NCBI GenBank assembly: GCA_963693085.1
Contig: OY856412.1
Span: 1,406,704,694 to 1,406,768,693, forward strand
DNA length: 64,000 nt
Source of the DNA: Alisma plantago-aquatica
Taxonomy: Eukaryota > Streptophyta > Magnoliopsida > Alismatales > Alismataceae
Direction: 5' to 3'
Shown: in pieces, positions 10,981-21,960 of the stretch
How positions within the stretch are numbered: the first letter of the stretch is position 1
Layout: every line of letters starts with the position of its first letter
The notes under the pieces: generated by a model
The model's input: only the letters and a program-made list of their open reading frames with translations
The model's database searches: none
Told to the model about the DNA's origin: nothing
Translations under genes and position numbers: made by a program

Positions 10981-11520
10981 ATGCCCTTGTCAATACACTT
11001 CTCAACCTATCACTCTGACACTCTGAGGATAGAGTGAAGGATAAGTTAGGGGGGAGTACATTTGACAAGGGCGAGGTACAATTTTCCCTCTACTCTCTCT
11101 TTCTTTCATACTTTTTTTCCCCTGAACAAAACTCGCTTTTCTCTTCCTTTTTTCTTTACATTTAGCCTTTCTTTTTAGTACTATCCCAGTTAAAATAAAT
11201 CTTGTGCATAATAAATAACACTCCTTTTTGAAAGGACATCCTCAGCTAACTTAGAATCCATTTTGTCTTCAAAAAGCAATAATAAGATTAGCATATAGGC
11301 ATGTAATGGCGAATTAATAAATCACCTTCACTTTTGGTTTTTATGCTTTTGTTTCACTTCTATATCTGACTCTCCACAGGTCAATATCAAGGTAGAAATA
11401 AGCCGAGCTCTCAAGGACGAGAGGGGTATCAGGCAACTTCCGAATTAAGAAGTCTTGCAAGCGGACCACACAATAAGTGCATGTTGAAAAACTCTAAGAA
11501 CAGCTTTTCTCTCTTCAAAT
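10981..11520 (+). other. 3' UTR of element A, first part
   Basis: No coding sequence is seen. A GGATAAGTTAGGGGGGAGT sequence at 11038-11056 looks like a second polypurine tract (central or decayed PPT); element B has GGATAAGTTTGAGGGAGGT at the matching place after its third frame (32400-32418). The rest is T-rich and A-rich sequence. Confidence 0.5.
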
Positions 11521-11830
11521 AAAAGAGGCTTGGCCGCCCAAAATAAATTCCAAAATAATCCCCAAATCCCAAGCCTGTGAGTTTTTTGAATAAAAGCTAG
11601 AGTGTTGAATAAAAACATGAGAGTTGTGCCATGCACAAGGACTTATAAGAAGAGACAATAAAGGTCTCACCCGGCCGGTACATTCAGCTGCCCTCATGAA
11701 GGCAGATGTGTCGTGCCCGGTAGTGGGATCCTAAGGTCTCCAAATATAAGAAAAGGCTGATAAAGAGCTCACCCGGCCGGTACATTCAGCTGCCCTCATG
11801 AAGGCAGATGTGTCGTGCCCGGTAGTGAGT
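11521..11830 (+). other. Conserved folded 3' UTR element, with internal duplication, element A
   Basis: Stem 1 pairs AGGCTTGG (11526-11533) with CCAAGCCT (11569-11576). After GAGAGTTGTGCC (11621-11632) come two near-identical blocks of about 60 bp (11665-11726 and 11768-11829), each with CTGCCCTCATGAAGGCAG (5-bp stem, 8-base loop) and CGTGCCCGGTAGTG. Element B has one version of each of these parts in the same order at 32814-32997. Confidence 0.6.
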
Positions 11831-12190
11831 CTCTACAAGCATAGATAAGCCCTCTCCCACAAAAAGGGACAGTTAAACTTTAAGCCTTTAGCCAACCCTC
11901 ATACCCACTCTAGTTACCGATAGGTTCTTCAGAGAGGTATAAAGCTGATTAGAGTCAACAACATGCACAAAATAAAAGTGGTCCCAATGCAAACTACGAG
12001 ATACAGAAGGAACTTGAGACCCATGCATCTCTCAAAAACCTGAAAGAGTCAAGGCAAGCAATAAGATCTGATATGATTTGAGGAGAACTCAGGTTGAGAA
12101 TTGAAACAAGAGTATGGAAACCCTAACTAAATAAAATCGCCTCGCCACTGCATGCCTTAGCTCTATCTAACTTGAGGACAAGCTAGACTC

Positions 12191-12209
12191 CAAGTTAGGG
12201 GGGGGGGGG
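12191..12209 (+). other. Polypurine tract of element A
   Basis: CAAGTTA followed by twelve G residues (12198-12209) stands immediately before the LTR start TGATAACC. Plus-strand DNA synthesis would be primed here. A run of twelve G is longer than the five to seven usual in this lineage. Confidence 0.85.
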
Positions 12210-12367
12210 TGATAACCTCTCACTTTGTGATGTTATTTTATTGGTTTTCCCTTGTTTTCCATACTCTTTCTTGGATAAATTAGATAGAATCATTAACTCT
12301 TTACCTTATTGCTGACACATCAATAGATTAACTTTTCTCTTCTTTATCCTTACAGAAAAATACAAAA

Positions 12368-12726
12368 AAAAAATTACAAGACCGTTCAAGCCCAAACGGT
12401 CCCAAGACCGTTCAAGCCCAAACGACCCCAAGACCGCTTAAACCCAAACGGGTTCAGCGCCCAAACGGGTTCAGCAACCAAATGGGTTCAGCGCCCAAAT
12501 GCGTTCAGCGCCCAAACGGGTTCAGCAACCAAACGGGTTCAGCACCCAAACGGGTTCAGCGCCCAAATGGGTTCAGCAACCAAACGGGTTCAACACCCAA
12601 ACGGGTTCAATGCCCAAACGGGTTCAGCAACCAAACGGGTTCAGCAACCAAACGGGTTCAGCGCCCAAACGAGTTCAGCTCCCAAACAAATTCAGCACCC
12701 AAACGGGTCCAAGACCGTTTGGGCTC
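12368..12726 (+). repeat. AAACGG repeat array in the LTR promoter of element A
   Basis: About twenty units of the form CCAAACGGGTTCAGC(G/A)(A/C), 16-18 bp each, flanked by CCGTTCAAGCCCAAACGGT palindromes. The motif is the same as in the two internal arrays at 5151 and 5669. Scattered changes are mostly C-to-T and G-to-A. Confidence 0.9.
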
Positions 12727-12736
12727 CACTTAAACC

Positions 12737-12744
12737 TATAAATA
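12737..12744 (+). promoter_or_regulatory. LTR TATA box, element A
   Basis: TATAAATA lies directly behind the AAACGG array. It marks the U3/R boundary some 30 bases downstream. Confidence 0.7.
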
Positions 12745-13899
12745 TGACCCAAAGGGGTCCTCATTAGGGGGGACTCTCAGACGCCCAAAGGCTGCCTCTC
12801 CAGTTCCAGAGCATTTCCATACTTCATCCATCGCCCCAAGGCTGCCTGTTTGAGATCCACATTCCATCATCAAGCTACCTTCTCTCTCAACAACAAAGAA
12901 GGTGGGAAGAGAAGATCTATCATCAAAGCAGCCACGAAGTGCAAAGATCATTGCTCTCTTCACCAAGGGTTCAACCTTCCCTCCTCCGTGGAGATGACGT
13001 TCCTTCTCTCTCTTCTTACCTCCTTCTTTGTTTTTTATATGAGCGAGTAGTCCCGTTCACTAGGGTGCGGGGAGTAGCCCCGCTACCCATGTTTTCATTC
13101 CATGCAATGTAATTCAACCGTTTGCAATAGAGATACTCTTCTTTTCGGTTCAACATCAATCGTTTAATGAATGCTTGTTGCTTGATCATCAACTTGTGTT
13201 ACCTATTGTCTATCGGTATGAATTGTCTATGTTTGTACTCTTAGATCTGAATATCGATTGAATGTTGGTTTTGGATGTATGTAGTCACCATTTGTCTGTC
13301 TCGGTATCTAGGAGTGCTTTCATGAGTGGAGTAAACTCACTCCCATCGTTGCACTTTCACACTATGAAATGGAATCAGTTGACGTATGAAAGTGCAACCT
13401 TGGTAAGGTCGAGGAACACACTTTATGAAGGAGTAATGCAAAGCAAGTGACCATTCATTATGGGATGGCTGGCGTTGCAATACTCCACACTTCTCGTAGT
13501 TAGTTATCTGAAAGGAAACTAAGTCTACAAGATACTAACTGATTAGACTCTCTTTGCAGGTTGTTTTATTATGTTGCATGTTTTGATCCATGTATAGTGG
13601 CGTGAAACCTGATAACATCCTAGTGGTTTTTAATCATTGTTTACAACCTTAATTTCCACTTCCTTGCTTTTACTTTCCTCGCACCTAGCTTAAACAACCA
13701 AATCAAACTTTCGATCTAAATATCAATTGTTAAGTAGTTAAGTATGACTAAAACGTTTTCCATCTTGTTAAACTCTAAGCAAGACCGTTGTCCCGTGGAT
13801 CCGACCCTTAAACTATACTACGATAAGACTTCCGCGTGTTTCAGCAGACGTGGGTGGAGATCTTACCATAGTACAAGCAAGGCTAAACCTAGAGATTCA

Positions 13900-14812
13900 T
13901 CATCTCTAGGATTTTTAGTGGCATTGCAAAACTCCATCACATACCATCTTAGTTGCACTGAAATTGCATGTAGATTGCATACATTTCATCACATTCATTC
14001 CTTTTTTTTCATGTGGATTGTAGTCTCTAATGGTGAAGATTGAAGCAGGGGCATACCACCACATCAAAAAAAGGGAAAAAAATATGAAGTGAATGCCCGA
14101 GCATAATTCAATCATGCCAAAGACAAGAAAAATTATGGGCTCGAAAAATTCAATCACACGATTTTGTAAGGAGAACGTTTGTCCCTGATTCTTCAAGGGA
14201 TGAACTAATTCACACGACTCATTTATTTGTTTTTGACAGTTTCGTTTTCTGTTATGAGATAGCTTCATACATGCATCATGTGTCAAAAAGAAGAAAAAGA
14301 GAGAAAAAGTCAGTAGGAATTAGGTCTCATGCATAACTTTCTTTTCACTCATGTAGGTCATCATTCTTTTTGCATAAATAAGTTGGATGTACTTGTGATT
14401 CTTCAATTTTCATCCATGTCATATCATTAATTTCTCTCATTGGTAGACCACTCAAATGATTTATCTCCTCATCCATTATTATAAGGAGATTTGCTTCCAA
14501 GTAGTTGGTAGTTAGGAGAGAGAAATTTCGAGTAGGGAATCACATTGTGCACCAAGAAAATGCCTGAATGATTATGATATTAACTGCTTTCTTGATAGTG
14601 CTCATTGATAAAAAGGTAGACATTTCTATGAATTTTTTTGGTCGCTATAGAGCAGTTATTGGTTCAGTGGTAATTAGAGTCTGATTCAGGGAATGTCTGG
14701 TGGACATGATTAACAAAAGAGTTCATGTGTTGTATCCTTTTGCTGACTTACATCCAACAGATCCAAGAGTAGTGTTACTCAAGGACGAGCAACATTTAAG
14801 CTCAGGGGAGTT
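13900..14812 (+). mobile_element. 3' untranslated internal remnant of Athila/Tat-like element C
   Basis: No gene is seen. The segment is A/T-rich with purine runs, as is usual between the last frame and the 3' LTR. It ends with CTCAAGGACGAGCAACA and the polypurine tract AAGCTCAGGGGAGT (14798-14811), common at the 3' end of such elements. Element A appears to have inserted into this part, so the rest of C lies left of the window. Confidence 0.6.
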
Positions 14813-15032
14813 TGATGCATGGGTTTTTAGTCATTTTCACAGGCATATTTTCCTTGATTTCAAGTGTTGTTTTGTCATTTATCTAATTAATAATGCATAA
14901 AATGTTATTAATGGCATGTGATATTTAAATGCATCAAATTATCTAATTTTTACTATTTGAGATGGTTTAATATTTATCTCAAGCATTGATCCACGTTCTT
15001 GTGCATTTTTAGGTACAATGGAAATTCACAGA

Positions 15033-15355
15033 GTCGATGCTACCGACACAAAGTCAGTGGTACCGACTTCACGTCAGTACTTGCCCAGAAAAGACTTGCA
15101 CAGGATCAATACTATCAACACTCAAAATCAGTAGTACCGAAATCATGTCAGTGAAGAACAAGGATGAGTCATGAAAATTCGGTACTACTGAGTTCACAAA
15201 CTCGGTACTACCGAGATGGTGTTAGTAAGACAATGCTCGGGCGACCTGAAGACTCAGTGCTATCGAGCAAGTCGATAGTACTGACATTGTCAAGAGTCAT
15301 AGATACCCTAGGATCTCGGTACTACCGAATACCAAGTCGGTACTACTGAGTCTAC
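15033..15355 (+). repeat. Palindromic GGTACTACCGA repeats in the LTR of element C
   Basis: Variants of TCGGTACTACCGA and ACCGAC..GTCGGTA recur about a dozen times in both orientations. They occupy the U3 position held by AAACGG repeats in A and ACCGCGGT repeats in B. No TATA box as clear as in A or B follows. Confidence 0.8.
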
Positions 15356-16056
15356 TCGATTTGGAAAATATGAAGATGGCAATCTAATCCAACGGTGGAC
15401 ATTATTTCGTATCGTAAGTGACTCTTATGACCTAAGGGGAGTTCGGCCAGAGCAGAGGGGGCAGCCATATTCCATTGCATGACACCAGAGAGGGAGAGAA
15501 GAATAGAAAGGAACTGAAGGCTTCATCTGAGACGATTCGAGCACCTTCGGAAGGCAAATTGGTAGTCGAAAGGCAGGCGATTGCACGCACGACGTAGGGG
15601 ATCATCCGGATCATCTATTCACCTTGGGTTACTTAGTTTCTCTAATGTTTCCCACGTTTTTCTCTTTCACCACCATGTATTCGTCAATGAAGACCATGCT
15701 AGGCTAAACCCCTTGATTCCTTAGGACCCGGGAGTAGCCTGGATATGCATTATAACTTATTTCCATGCATTAATATCATCTTCATCCCTTTTTCTAGATA
15801 TAAATCTATGAATATGTATAGTTATATTTATGCCTAATCAACATAGATAGATTATTAGACTCTTAATCATTTAGGGAGAGAGGTTAAGGGTTGAAGAGCA
15901 TAAATTTACCAATTTATTGCACCCCTTGGGAAAGGCAGAGAATAAAGGGGAGGAGAAACCCAGAGTTCAATCATAAAGCACCTAACTAATCAACCAATTG
16001 ATATGGGAATGGGATTGGAATTAGAATAGGTAGTAAACTACATTGCGGGAGTGGGT

Positions 16057-16298
16057 AATTTTCAAATCAAATCGAATCAAATAAAAATTTTGACAAATGC
16101 AAATTTTCTCTTGTAGAATCGATAACAAACAACTTTCATTTGTGATTGGTTATGAAGAAGGAGAAAATTGATGAGAGAATTTCCATGATTGGTTTTGGAC
16201 TTTGAAAAGGGTTCTCAATAAAGAGTGCACTCTCTATGTGCTTGACAAACTAGTTCCTAAAATACCTCCTATTGATGCTCCTAGGGCATAAGTGGACG
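16057..16298 (+). pseudogene. Captured copia gag fragment inside the LTR of C
   Basis: The plus strand encodes NFHDWFWTLKRVLNKE and a following DKLVPKIPP, closely similar to the gag N-terminus of the minus-strand copia element at 38570-38731. Homology extends upstream into the 5' leader (TTTTCAAATCAAATC...CTCTTGTAGAATC). It stops near 16298. The orientation is opposite to the copia element around it. There is a TAA at 16289. It is a fragment only, with no neighbouring copia domains. Confidence 0.8.
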
Positions 16299-16611
16299 TT
16301 CTGACTACAAACTCTTTATCCAGGGATAGGGGTAATATATATCGGTGTATGGAACAAATTACAATGTTATCTGTGGTGAAGCCACAATCCTAAGGAATTC
16401 CCTAAATCTAAGTACTCTAAGTGTTAAGTAGTTTCACTCTACTTTTGCTTCTGTTCAATCAAACCCATTCAATTACACCGGCCTATCTGATTTGACCATA
16501 GTTAGTAGTAGTCTTTTGAAGAACATTTCCTTGTGTTCGACTCAAGCCTCAAAAGGGCCTATATTACTTCGATACTTTCACTTGTGTATAACGCAAGGTA
16601 AACACGTGTCA

Positions 16612-17907
16612 ATCTCCCATGCGAGATAGTCGTCTTGGTCACCTAGACGGTTGTCTAGTGACCCGAGTCAGGCCGATCGATTCAATCCAAAGCCAATATC
16701 AACTCGAATCAGTCTGACACTCTAAATGCCCATCTCAACCTTTGAGACAGTCGTTTGGAACTCCATACGACTGTCTCATGCCATGAGATGGGTGTTTGGC
16801 AGTGCAGTCAGGCTACTTGTTGTGTAAATCAATTATCTAAATGTTTTAGCAATTAATTCATATGTCATTCAAGATCAAATTCCTCTTCTAGATCAAGACC
16901 TATGTGTGTGACCCTATAGGTCCCATATTACATTGGCAGTGAATGTCCATAACAACTTATGACATCACAAGCAATGAGTGGTGCCTAATCGCACATCAAT
17001 GCTATCCAAGTAAATGGAAAGTTGGAGAACAACTTCAATCTACAATTTGTGTATGGTGTTGCAACATGTGTATAGTTCCTTTATCACTAATGTCCATATT
17101 GAACTCGAGGCATGGAGCAGTCACCCTCTTCATCAATCAATCTTGTTTCTTGGACCAAGAGCAGACTGTCTGAGATATATGTAAGCTCAATATCACATAT
17201 TAACTCACATGTGCATGTCCATGCATTTCTCAGTCTCTCTAATCAAGAGGACTAGAACAACAAACTCCTATAGGAGGGAAAATCCCATTTTTGTCATTCA
17301 TATTCATCCCCATGTGTCAAAGTCACCCAATCATCACCTTTATAATAACCTATGTTTCAGGACTGGGTTTGATGATATCAAAGTGTACCCAACGGCATGT
17401 GATGAGTGTAATGATTTCAGGTCTAAGAACCACAACCACCACCATCACTGTGAGAGCTGACTATGACGTCCATAAAGATGGCTTCCATATATCAGTCTCA
17501 TGGTGGGTCTGTCTGATACACTGTTCTCTAACATGTATCTATGTGGTTGGTTTGATATTTCCATATCATGACAAATGAGACCACATCATCAACCAACTCA
17601 CACTCTGATCTTATGTGTCACTATTGTCTATCAACCTTCCATAATAACAATCAATCAGGGACATAATGAGAATATGTATATGTACTCTTAACATCTGTAT
17701 GATCTCATTTCAACAAGGCTAATACTTGAAGACATACGTCATTAAGTAATATTATTCTCTAGATATTGATAATATTACAACATTATCTCATAATTGAATT
17801 AAATAGAATAAATTGGAAGCTTGCCTTTTATTAATAATCAAATCATTTTTACAAGTTATGCCATTACAATCATCACATGATTGGCTCTATGGGCATACAT
17901 ACCAACA
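16612..17907 (-). repeat. 3' LTR of the copia element, truncated
   Basis: Collinear with 41050-42339 of the right LTR, through shared text such as ATCCAAAGCCAATATCAA and ending in the shared GCATACATACCAACA. The part matching 40167-41049 is missing on the left side. It contains several GTC/GAC palindromes (around 16628-16800) like those of the other LTR. Confidence 0.85.
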
Positions 17908-17924
17908 GACTCTCACTTCCACTT
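17908..17924 (-). other. Polypurine tract of the copia element
   Basis: The minus strand reads AAGTGGAAGTGAGAGTC directly before the LTR start TGTTGGTATG. AAGTGG plus a purine run is the normal copia form. Confidence 0.8.
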
Positions 17925-18304
17925 AGAGACACTCACCCATGAATCATATTCCAAGTGATCTAACATGATTGTCATGCTTCTGCTATGAAAGTACCTTTTT
18001 CAAGGGGTCTGCAACATTGTTCTCGGTTGGTACTTTGCAAATCTTTACATTTCCTTATTGTGCGATCTCTCGTATGATATGATACTGCCTTTATATATGC
18101 TTTGAGTGCTGATGCAATCTAGGTTCCTTAGCGTGTGCAATTGCTCCATTGTTGTCATAATCTAGCTCGATTGTGTTGTTGATACTTGGAATGACCCCAA
18201 GTTATATAATGAACTTCTTGATCCATACAGCCTCCTTTGTTTCACTTGATGCAACAATATACTCGACCTCTATTGTAGAATTGACAATTGTCTCTTGCTT
18301 GGAA
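17925..18304 (-). pseudogene. C-terminal RNase H part of copia pol
   Basis: On the minus strand I read VEYIVASSETKEAVWIKKF, DNNGAIAHAKEPRLHQHSKH and KVPTENNVADPL, which are conserved blocks of copia RNase H. Stops interrupt it. It is the continuation of the frame at 35231, cut by element B after the SWKSSKQ-type block. The end of pol lies a few tens of bases before the polypurine tract. Confidence 0.8.
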
Positions 18305-18309
18305 CTCTT

Positions 18310-20035
18310 TGATAACACTCTATTTTACGTACTTTCTGTATATATTTTGCACCACTTTTAGTATATCTTTTATTAGCTTTTCACATAACTTTTCTATCTT
18401 TTTTACTAAAGCCTCACTTATATGGTTTCAGGTATATTCACAATCCAGATCATGGATTAAGACTGCGACCGTGGCCCACTTATACCTCAACCGCGATCGT
18501 GGTTCCAGAGCTCTCTAGAGATCGTGGTCATCAGGCATCAAGGAAGGATCGCGGCCAGTTTATAGACCGCGGTCATCGCTCAACCGTGACCTCATGGATG
18601 GTCGCGATTAGAACATGCACCTCAAAGATAGACCAGTGGTCGTGGTGTGGAGACAGACCTTGATCAAGATAGACTGTGATCAAGAAGGACCACGGTCAGC
18701 TTGGAAACTGTTGTCACTGACTAACTCTTAGAAACTGCGACCAAGCGGAAAGACCTCGACCGCCTAAATACAACCCACAAGCAAACCTCAATTGCGGTTA
18801 TCACCAGGCCGTGACCAAGCTCAGCTGTGGTGAAGGATGAATAAAGCACAAACAACGAACGCGGTCTCACCCTCACTCAACCAAGACCGCGATTGCGGTC
18901 CAGGCTTAAGTTGGTGGAATGTGCCTATAAATAGCACATCCACATATCTTGTCAAATTATCAGATCATAGATTGGATCCCGAGGACCAAGAATTGTTGTT
19001 GCATTCCAGATTCATCCCAGACCATCCATCCATCAGTCTTGGATCTCCAAAGGCAGAAGCTAAGGAGAGAGAATATTGAAGACCCCTACTTCGAGAGAAG
19101 AAGACTGCCCATGCCATCTACGTGATAGATCTAGATCTGAAGAAGTATTGTGTCGTATCACATCTCTTCTTTTCTAGATCTATCATTCCATCCTACTGTA
19201 CTTCCCTTCTCTCTTCATGAGCATCTCATGGATCTATCTTTCTATAATGTCGTTATGTTGTCTGTAAGTATGAGCAGCTAAACACCTTAACTTGGGTTGG
19301 GAGTAGCCACTAAGGCCCTACGAACATGTATATTGTCTCTTTCTGTTGAATATACGTACTCTTATCAAGATTATCTCCATGCACCTGTTATAATGCTTCA
19401 CTTGTATGATTAGCTACCATCTTGTGATGTTTGATTGTTGATATCTTGATAGAGTAATATTACTTTTATCACATGTCATGGAGTAGTATGAATGCACAAG
19501 AGTGTTGGAATGCTAAGGCTTTAAAACTGTATGTTATGTTGCGAAGTTTACGTGTGGTCATCTTGAGAGAGAGGCTACATTTAGACTAAGATCCTTCCTC
19601 ATCTTGAAAGAGAGTGGAATGGACGCTTTTGATGGTTGCTTGTAATCTTGGTAAGAGTATGCGAGAGAGAGAGAGATGATGTTGCATGTTGGTGAGATGC
19701 TTTAGTAGGTGAACCCCAACCCGAGTTTCCTTCCATATACTTGTTTCATATTATTTTTTTTGTTTCCTTTGTTCTTGTTCTTCTTGTTTCTTTTGAACTA
19801 CTTTAGTTTGCATGCCACCGTTCCTTAGGGAACACCTTTTACATTCCCTCTTCGGCTGGAATATACGAGAGCTAGATTCTGCATGCTTAACACTGCCAAC
19901 CTTGTCCCTGTGTTCGACCGCGATCGCTACATCGGACCCCATTTATTGTTACGGGGGCCTGAGAGTCGGGTTATCGCTTTAAAAGTTTGACTACTCTGAA
20001 TCCACTCCTTTTGGACGTGCGATTTAGGCCGGTCA
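18310..20035 (+). repeat. 5' LTR of element B
   Basis: TGATAACACT...GGCCGGTCA, 1726 bp. U3 holds the ACCGCGGT repeats (about 18445-18900), then the TATA box TATAAATAG at 18926-18934. The GGGAGTAGCC motif is at 19300-19309. The phrase CCCTGTGTTCGACCGCG (19905-19921) precedes the end. A (GA)n run is at about 19661-19676. Confidence 0.95.
18926..18934 (+). promoter_or_regulatory. LTR TATA box, element B
   Basis: TATAAATAG follows the ACCGCGGT array by about 25 bases. The copy in the 3' LTR is TATAAATAA at 34112-34120. Confidence 0.75.
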
Positions 20036-20041
20036 ACATTT

Positions 20042-20059
20042 TGGTGTCGTTATCGGGGA
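20042..20059 (+). other. Primer-binding site of element B (tRNA-Asp type)
   Basis: TGGTGTCGTTATCGGGGA differs at three positions from TGGCGCCGTTGCCGGGGA, the complement of the 3' end of plant tRNA-Asp, the primer known for Athila-type elements. All three changes are C-to-T or G-to-A. It starts 6 bases after the LTR. Confidence 0.85.
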
Positions 20060-20320
20060 TAAGGAAAAAATGGCACTGTTAAGAACCTGAGTCCGATTAC
20101 TATACTCTCGTGCCTCAAGCTTAGCAATAAGCTTGACAGCACAATTACTTTAAGTTTGTTAAACTGAGTTTGTGTAGAATAGTTCATTTGGACCAATTCA
20201 GTTTTCTAGCTTGACTGGACGGTCTATTCAGGCACCCAAGCAGAAGCAACTCATTTGACTTTATTCCTTTTTGCCATTCTGCCTCGCGTGGATGTTACCC
20301 TCTCAGGAGACGAGCAGAAC

Positions 20321-21960
20321 ATGAGGAACGTACACAACCCACCTCCACCAAGAACAGATGAAGATAGAGATGGCCGTTATGACGACGGTCGTCAGTATGA
20401 AGAATGAGAAGAAGAGCGAGAAGAGCGACATGAAGATGATCGTCATGAGGAAGACCATCACTATGAGGAACGTCATCATCTCCGCAGGCACATAAGAAAC
20501 CATAACAACCATGAGTGCAACCGCATGAATAGCGATAGCGGGGACGATGAGGAAGGGAATACCCTTCATGAGTTGGCAGTGACAAGGGCCAACGATTCAA
20601 GATGTCTAATCATTGTACCAAACTTCAATGCAGCAAATTTTGAGCTAAAACCAGCCGTCATATCTATGATTCAGAACAAACCTTTCTACGGAAATCCAAG
20701 AGATAACCCATACCACCATCTTGATGCTTTCAAGAGCATATGTGATACTATTAAGATGAGGGGTGTCCCATAAGAAGTGATCTACTGCAAGGGTTTTAAT
20801 TTCTCTTTGGAAGACAAGGCTCTCTCTTGGTATCTAAATCTCCCCCACTAGTTTATAGATGGGTGGAGACCCCTTGTGGATGCCTTTGTCACCAAGTTTT
20901 ATCCTACTGAGAGGACCATCTGTAACATGTTGAAGATCACCTCTTTTGCACAAAATCCAAGGGAGAACCTATACGAGGCATGGGAACATTATCAAGAATA
21001 CCTAAGAGACTGCCCACACCACAACTATCATAAGGGGTTCCTTGTAACCACCTTCTATAATGGGATGACCCACACGAAGAGGATTTCTCTAAATGCTGCT
21101 GAAGGCAGTGACTTCTTGGGGAAAAAGCCAAATAGAATTATGAAGATTATAGAGAACATGGTTGCGCTCCAAGCAAGAGTTGACTATGAAAGGAATGATA
21201 GAGGCACGTCAAAGAAGATTGGTTTTGAAGGACCGTCCATGGAGGCCAAAGCCTTAGAAACTATAATCTCCTAAATCCAAAAGATAGTGACTGATGTTAA
21301 ACAACTGAAGGACACTGGAGGAAAAGGAAAGAAACACACTGAGAAGGTGTTGAAGTGTGTCACCTATGGTGAAGGAGGACACGGAGTCGATAACTGCATT
21401 TACACTAGACCTGAAGAAAGTGAGGATAGTTAAAGTGAAAAGGAGTTGACGCAGAATGTTTCCTATGCAAACTTCAAGAGGCTGGATTACCCTGGTTTTA
21501 GCTATGGGAATGAGGATGCGGCCGAGAATTCACACCAACTAGGAAATTCACAAAAGCTACTACCAGGATTTGAAAAGAGGAGCGGACAAGCACCGTATAC
21601 TCAAACAACTAATTACCAGACAAACAAGAATAACTACTCAACACAAGGAAGAAATCAAACTCGTCAAGGAGTAGGACCAAATCAAGGACCAAATCAAGGG
21701 TCGAGTCAAGGCCAAGGTCAAGGACAGGGTCAAGAGAAAGATAACAGCCAATCTGACTTGGTGACTCAACTATTTGATTTTGCTAAGAGACAGGCTACGG
21801 TGAATGATCAGCTAGCACAAAGTGCCCTAGCCAACTCGGGCATCCTAACTACGATGCAAGTCCAAATGGCAGATATTCAAACACATCAACACCAGATAGA
21901 CCAACAGATCGCACAGTTGGCTGAGCTAGTAAAGAACCCCTCAGGAAAGATCCCATATAA
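20321..21960 (+). pseudogene. gag of element B
   Basis: I place the start at ATG 20321 (MRNVHNPPPPRTDEDR), in frame with all that follows. The N-terminal 70 residues are very rich in Arg, Asp, Glu and His. The Retrotrans_gag core runs from about 20600 to 21150, with the LKPAVISMIQ, FYGNPRDNPYHHLDAF and ALSWYLNLP blocks and a FVTKFYPTERT helix. The zinc knuckle near 21357-21400 is degenerate: CVTYGEGGHGVDNC has Tyr for the second Cys. A Gln/Asn/Gly-rich tail follows. Stops are at 20405, 20771, 20849, 21272 and 21431, with no frameshift. It would form the particle shell. Confidence 0.85.

Larger units (their letters stand above)
1..13870 (+). mobile_element. Athila-like Ty3/gypsy retrotransposon A, 5'-truncated by the window
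   Basis: The order seen is gag end, aspartic protease, reverse transcriptase, RNase H, integrase, a non-coding spacer with repeats, a long third frame, a 3' UTR, a polypurine tract and an LTR. RT before integrase is the Ty3/gypsy order. A long extra frame after integrase, with an Athila ORF1-like domain, points to the Athila lineage. The 5' LTR, primer site and gag start lie left of base 1. The right end is uncertain: the LTR begins at 12210, but without its partner the end can only be placed at about 13868-13899, where several CA ends are possible. Coding frames carry stops and at least three frameshifts, so this copy is dead. It appears to sit inside the 3' untranslated part of element C. 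Confidence 0.85.
12210..13870 (+). repeat. 3' LTR of element A (right end approximate)
   Basis: It starts with TGATAACC right after the polypurine tract. It contains the AAACGG repeat array (12368-12726), a TATA box (12737), a C/T-rich transcribed part, the GGGGAGTAGCC motif (13068-13078) found in all Athila-type LTRs here, and the phrase CCCGTGGATCCGACCC typical near an LTR end. The partner LTR is outside the window, so the end is set by analogy with B and C, with about 30 bases of uncertainty. Confidence 0.75.
14813..16611 (+). repeat. LTR of element C
   Basis: It begins TGATGCATGG after the polypurine tract and ends near ACACGTGTCA. A GGGAGTAGCC motif is at 15729-15738 and a TTGTGTTCGACTC phrase lies near the end, as in the other Athila-type LTRs. 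A foreign copia gag piece sits at 16057-16298. Immediately to the right the sequence becomes the copia LTR, which suggests that C inserted into that LTR. Confidence 0.65.
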
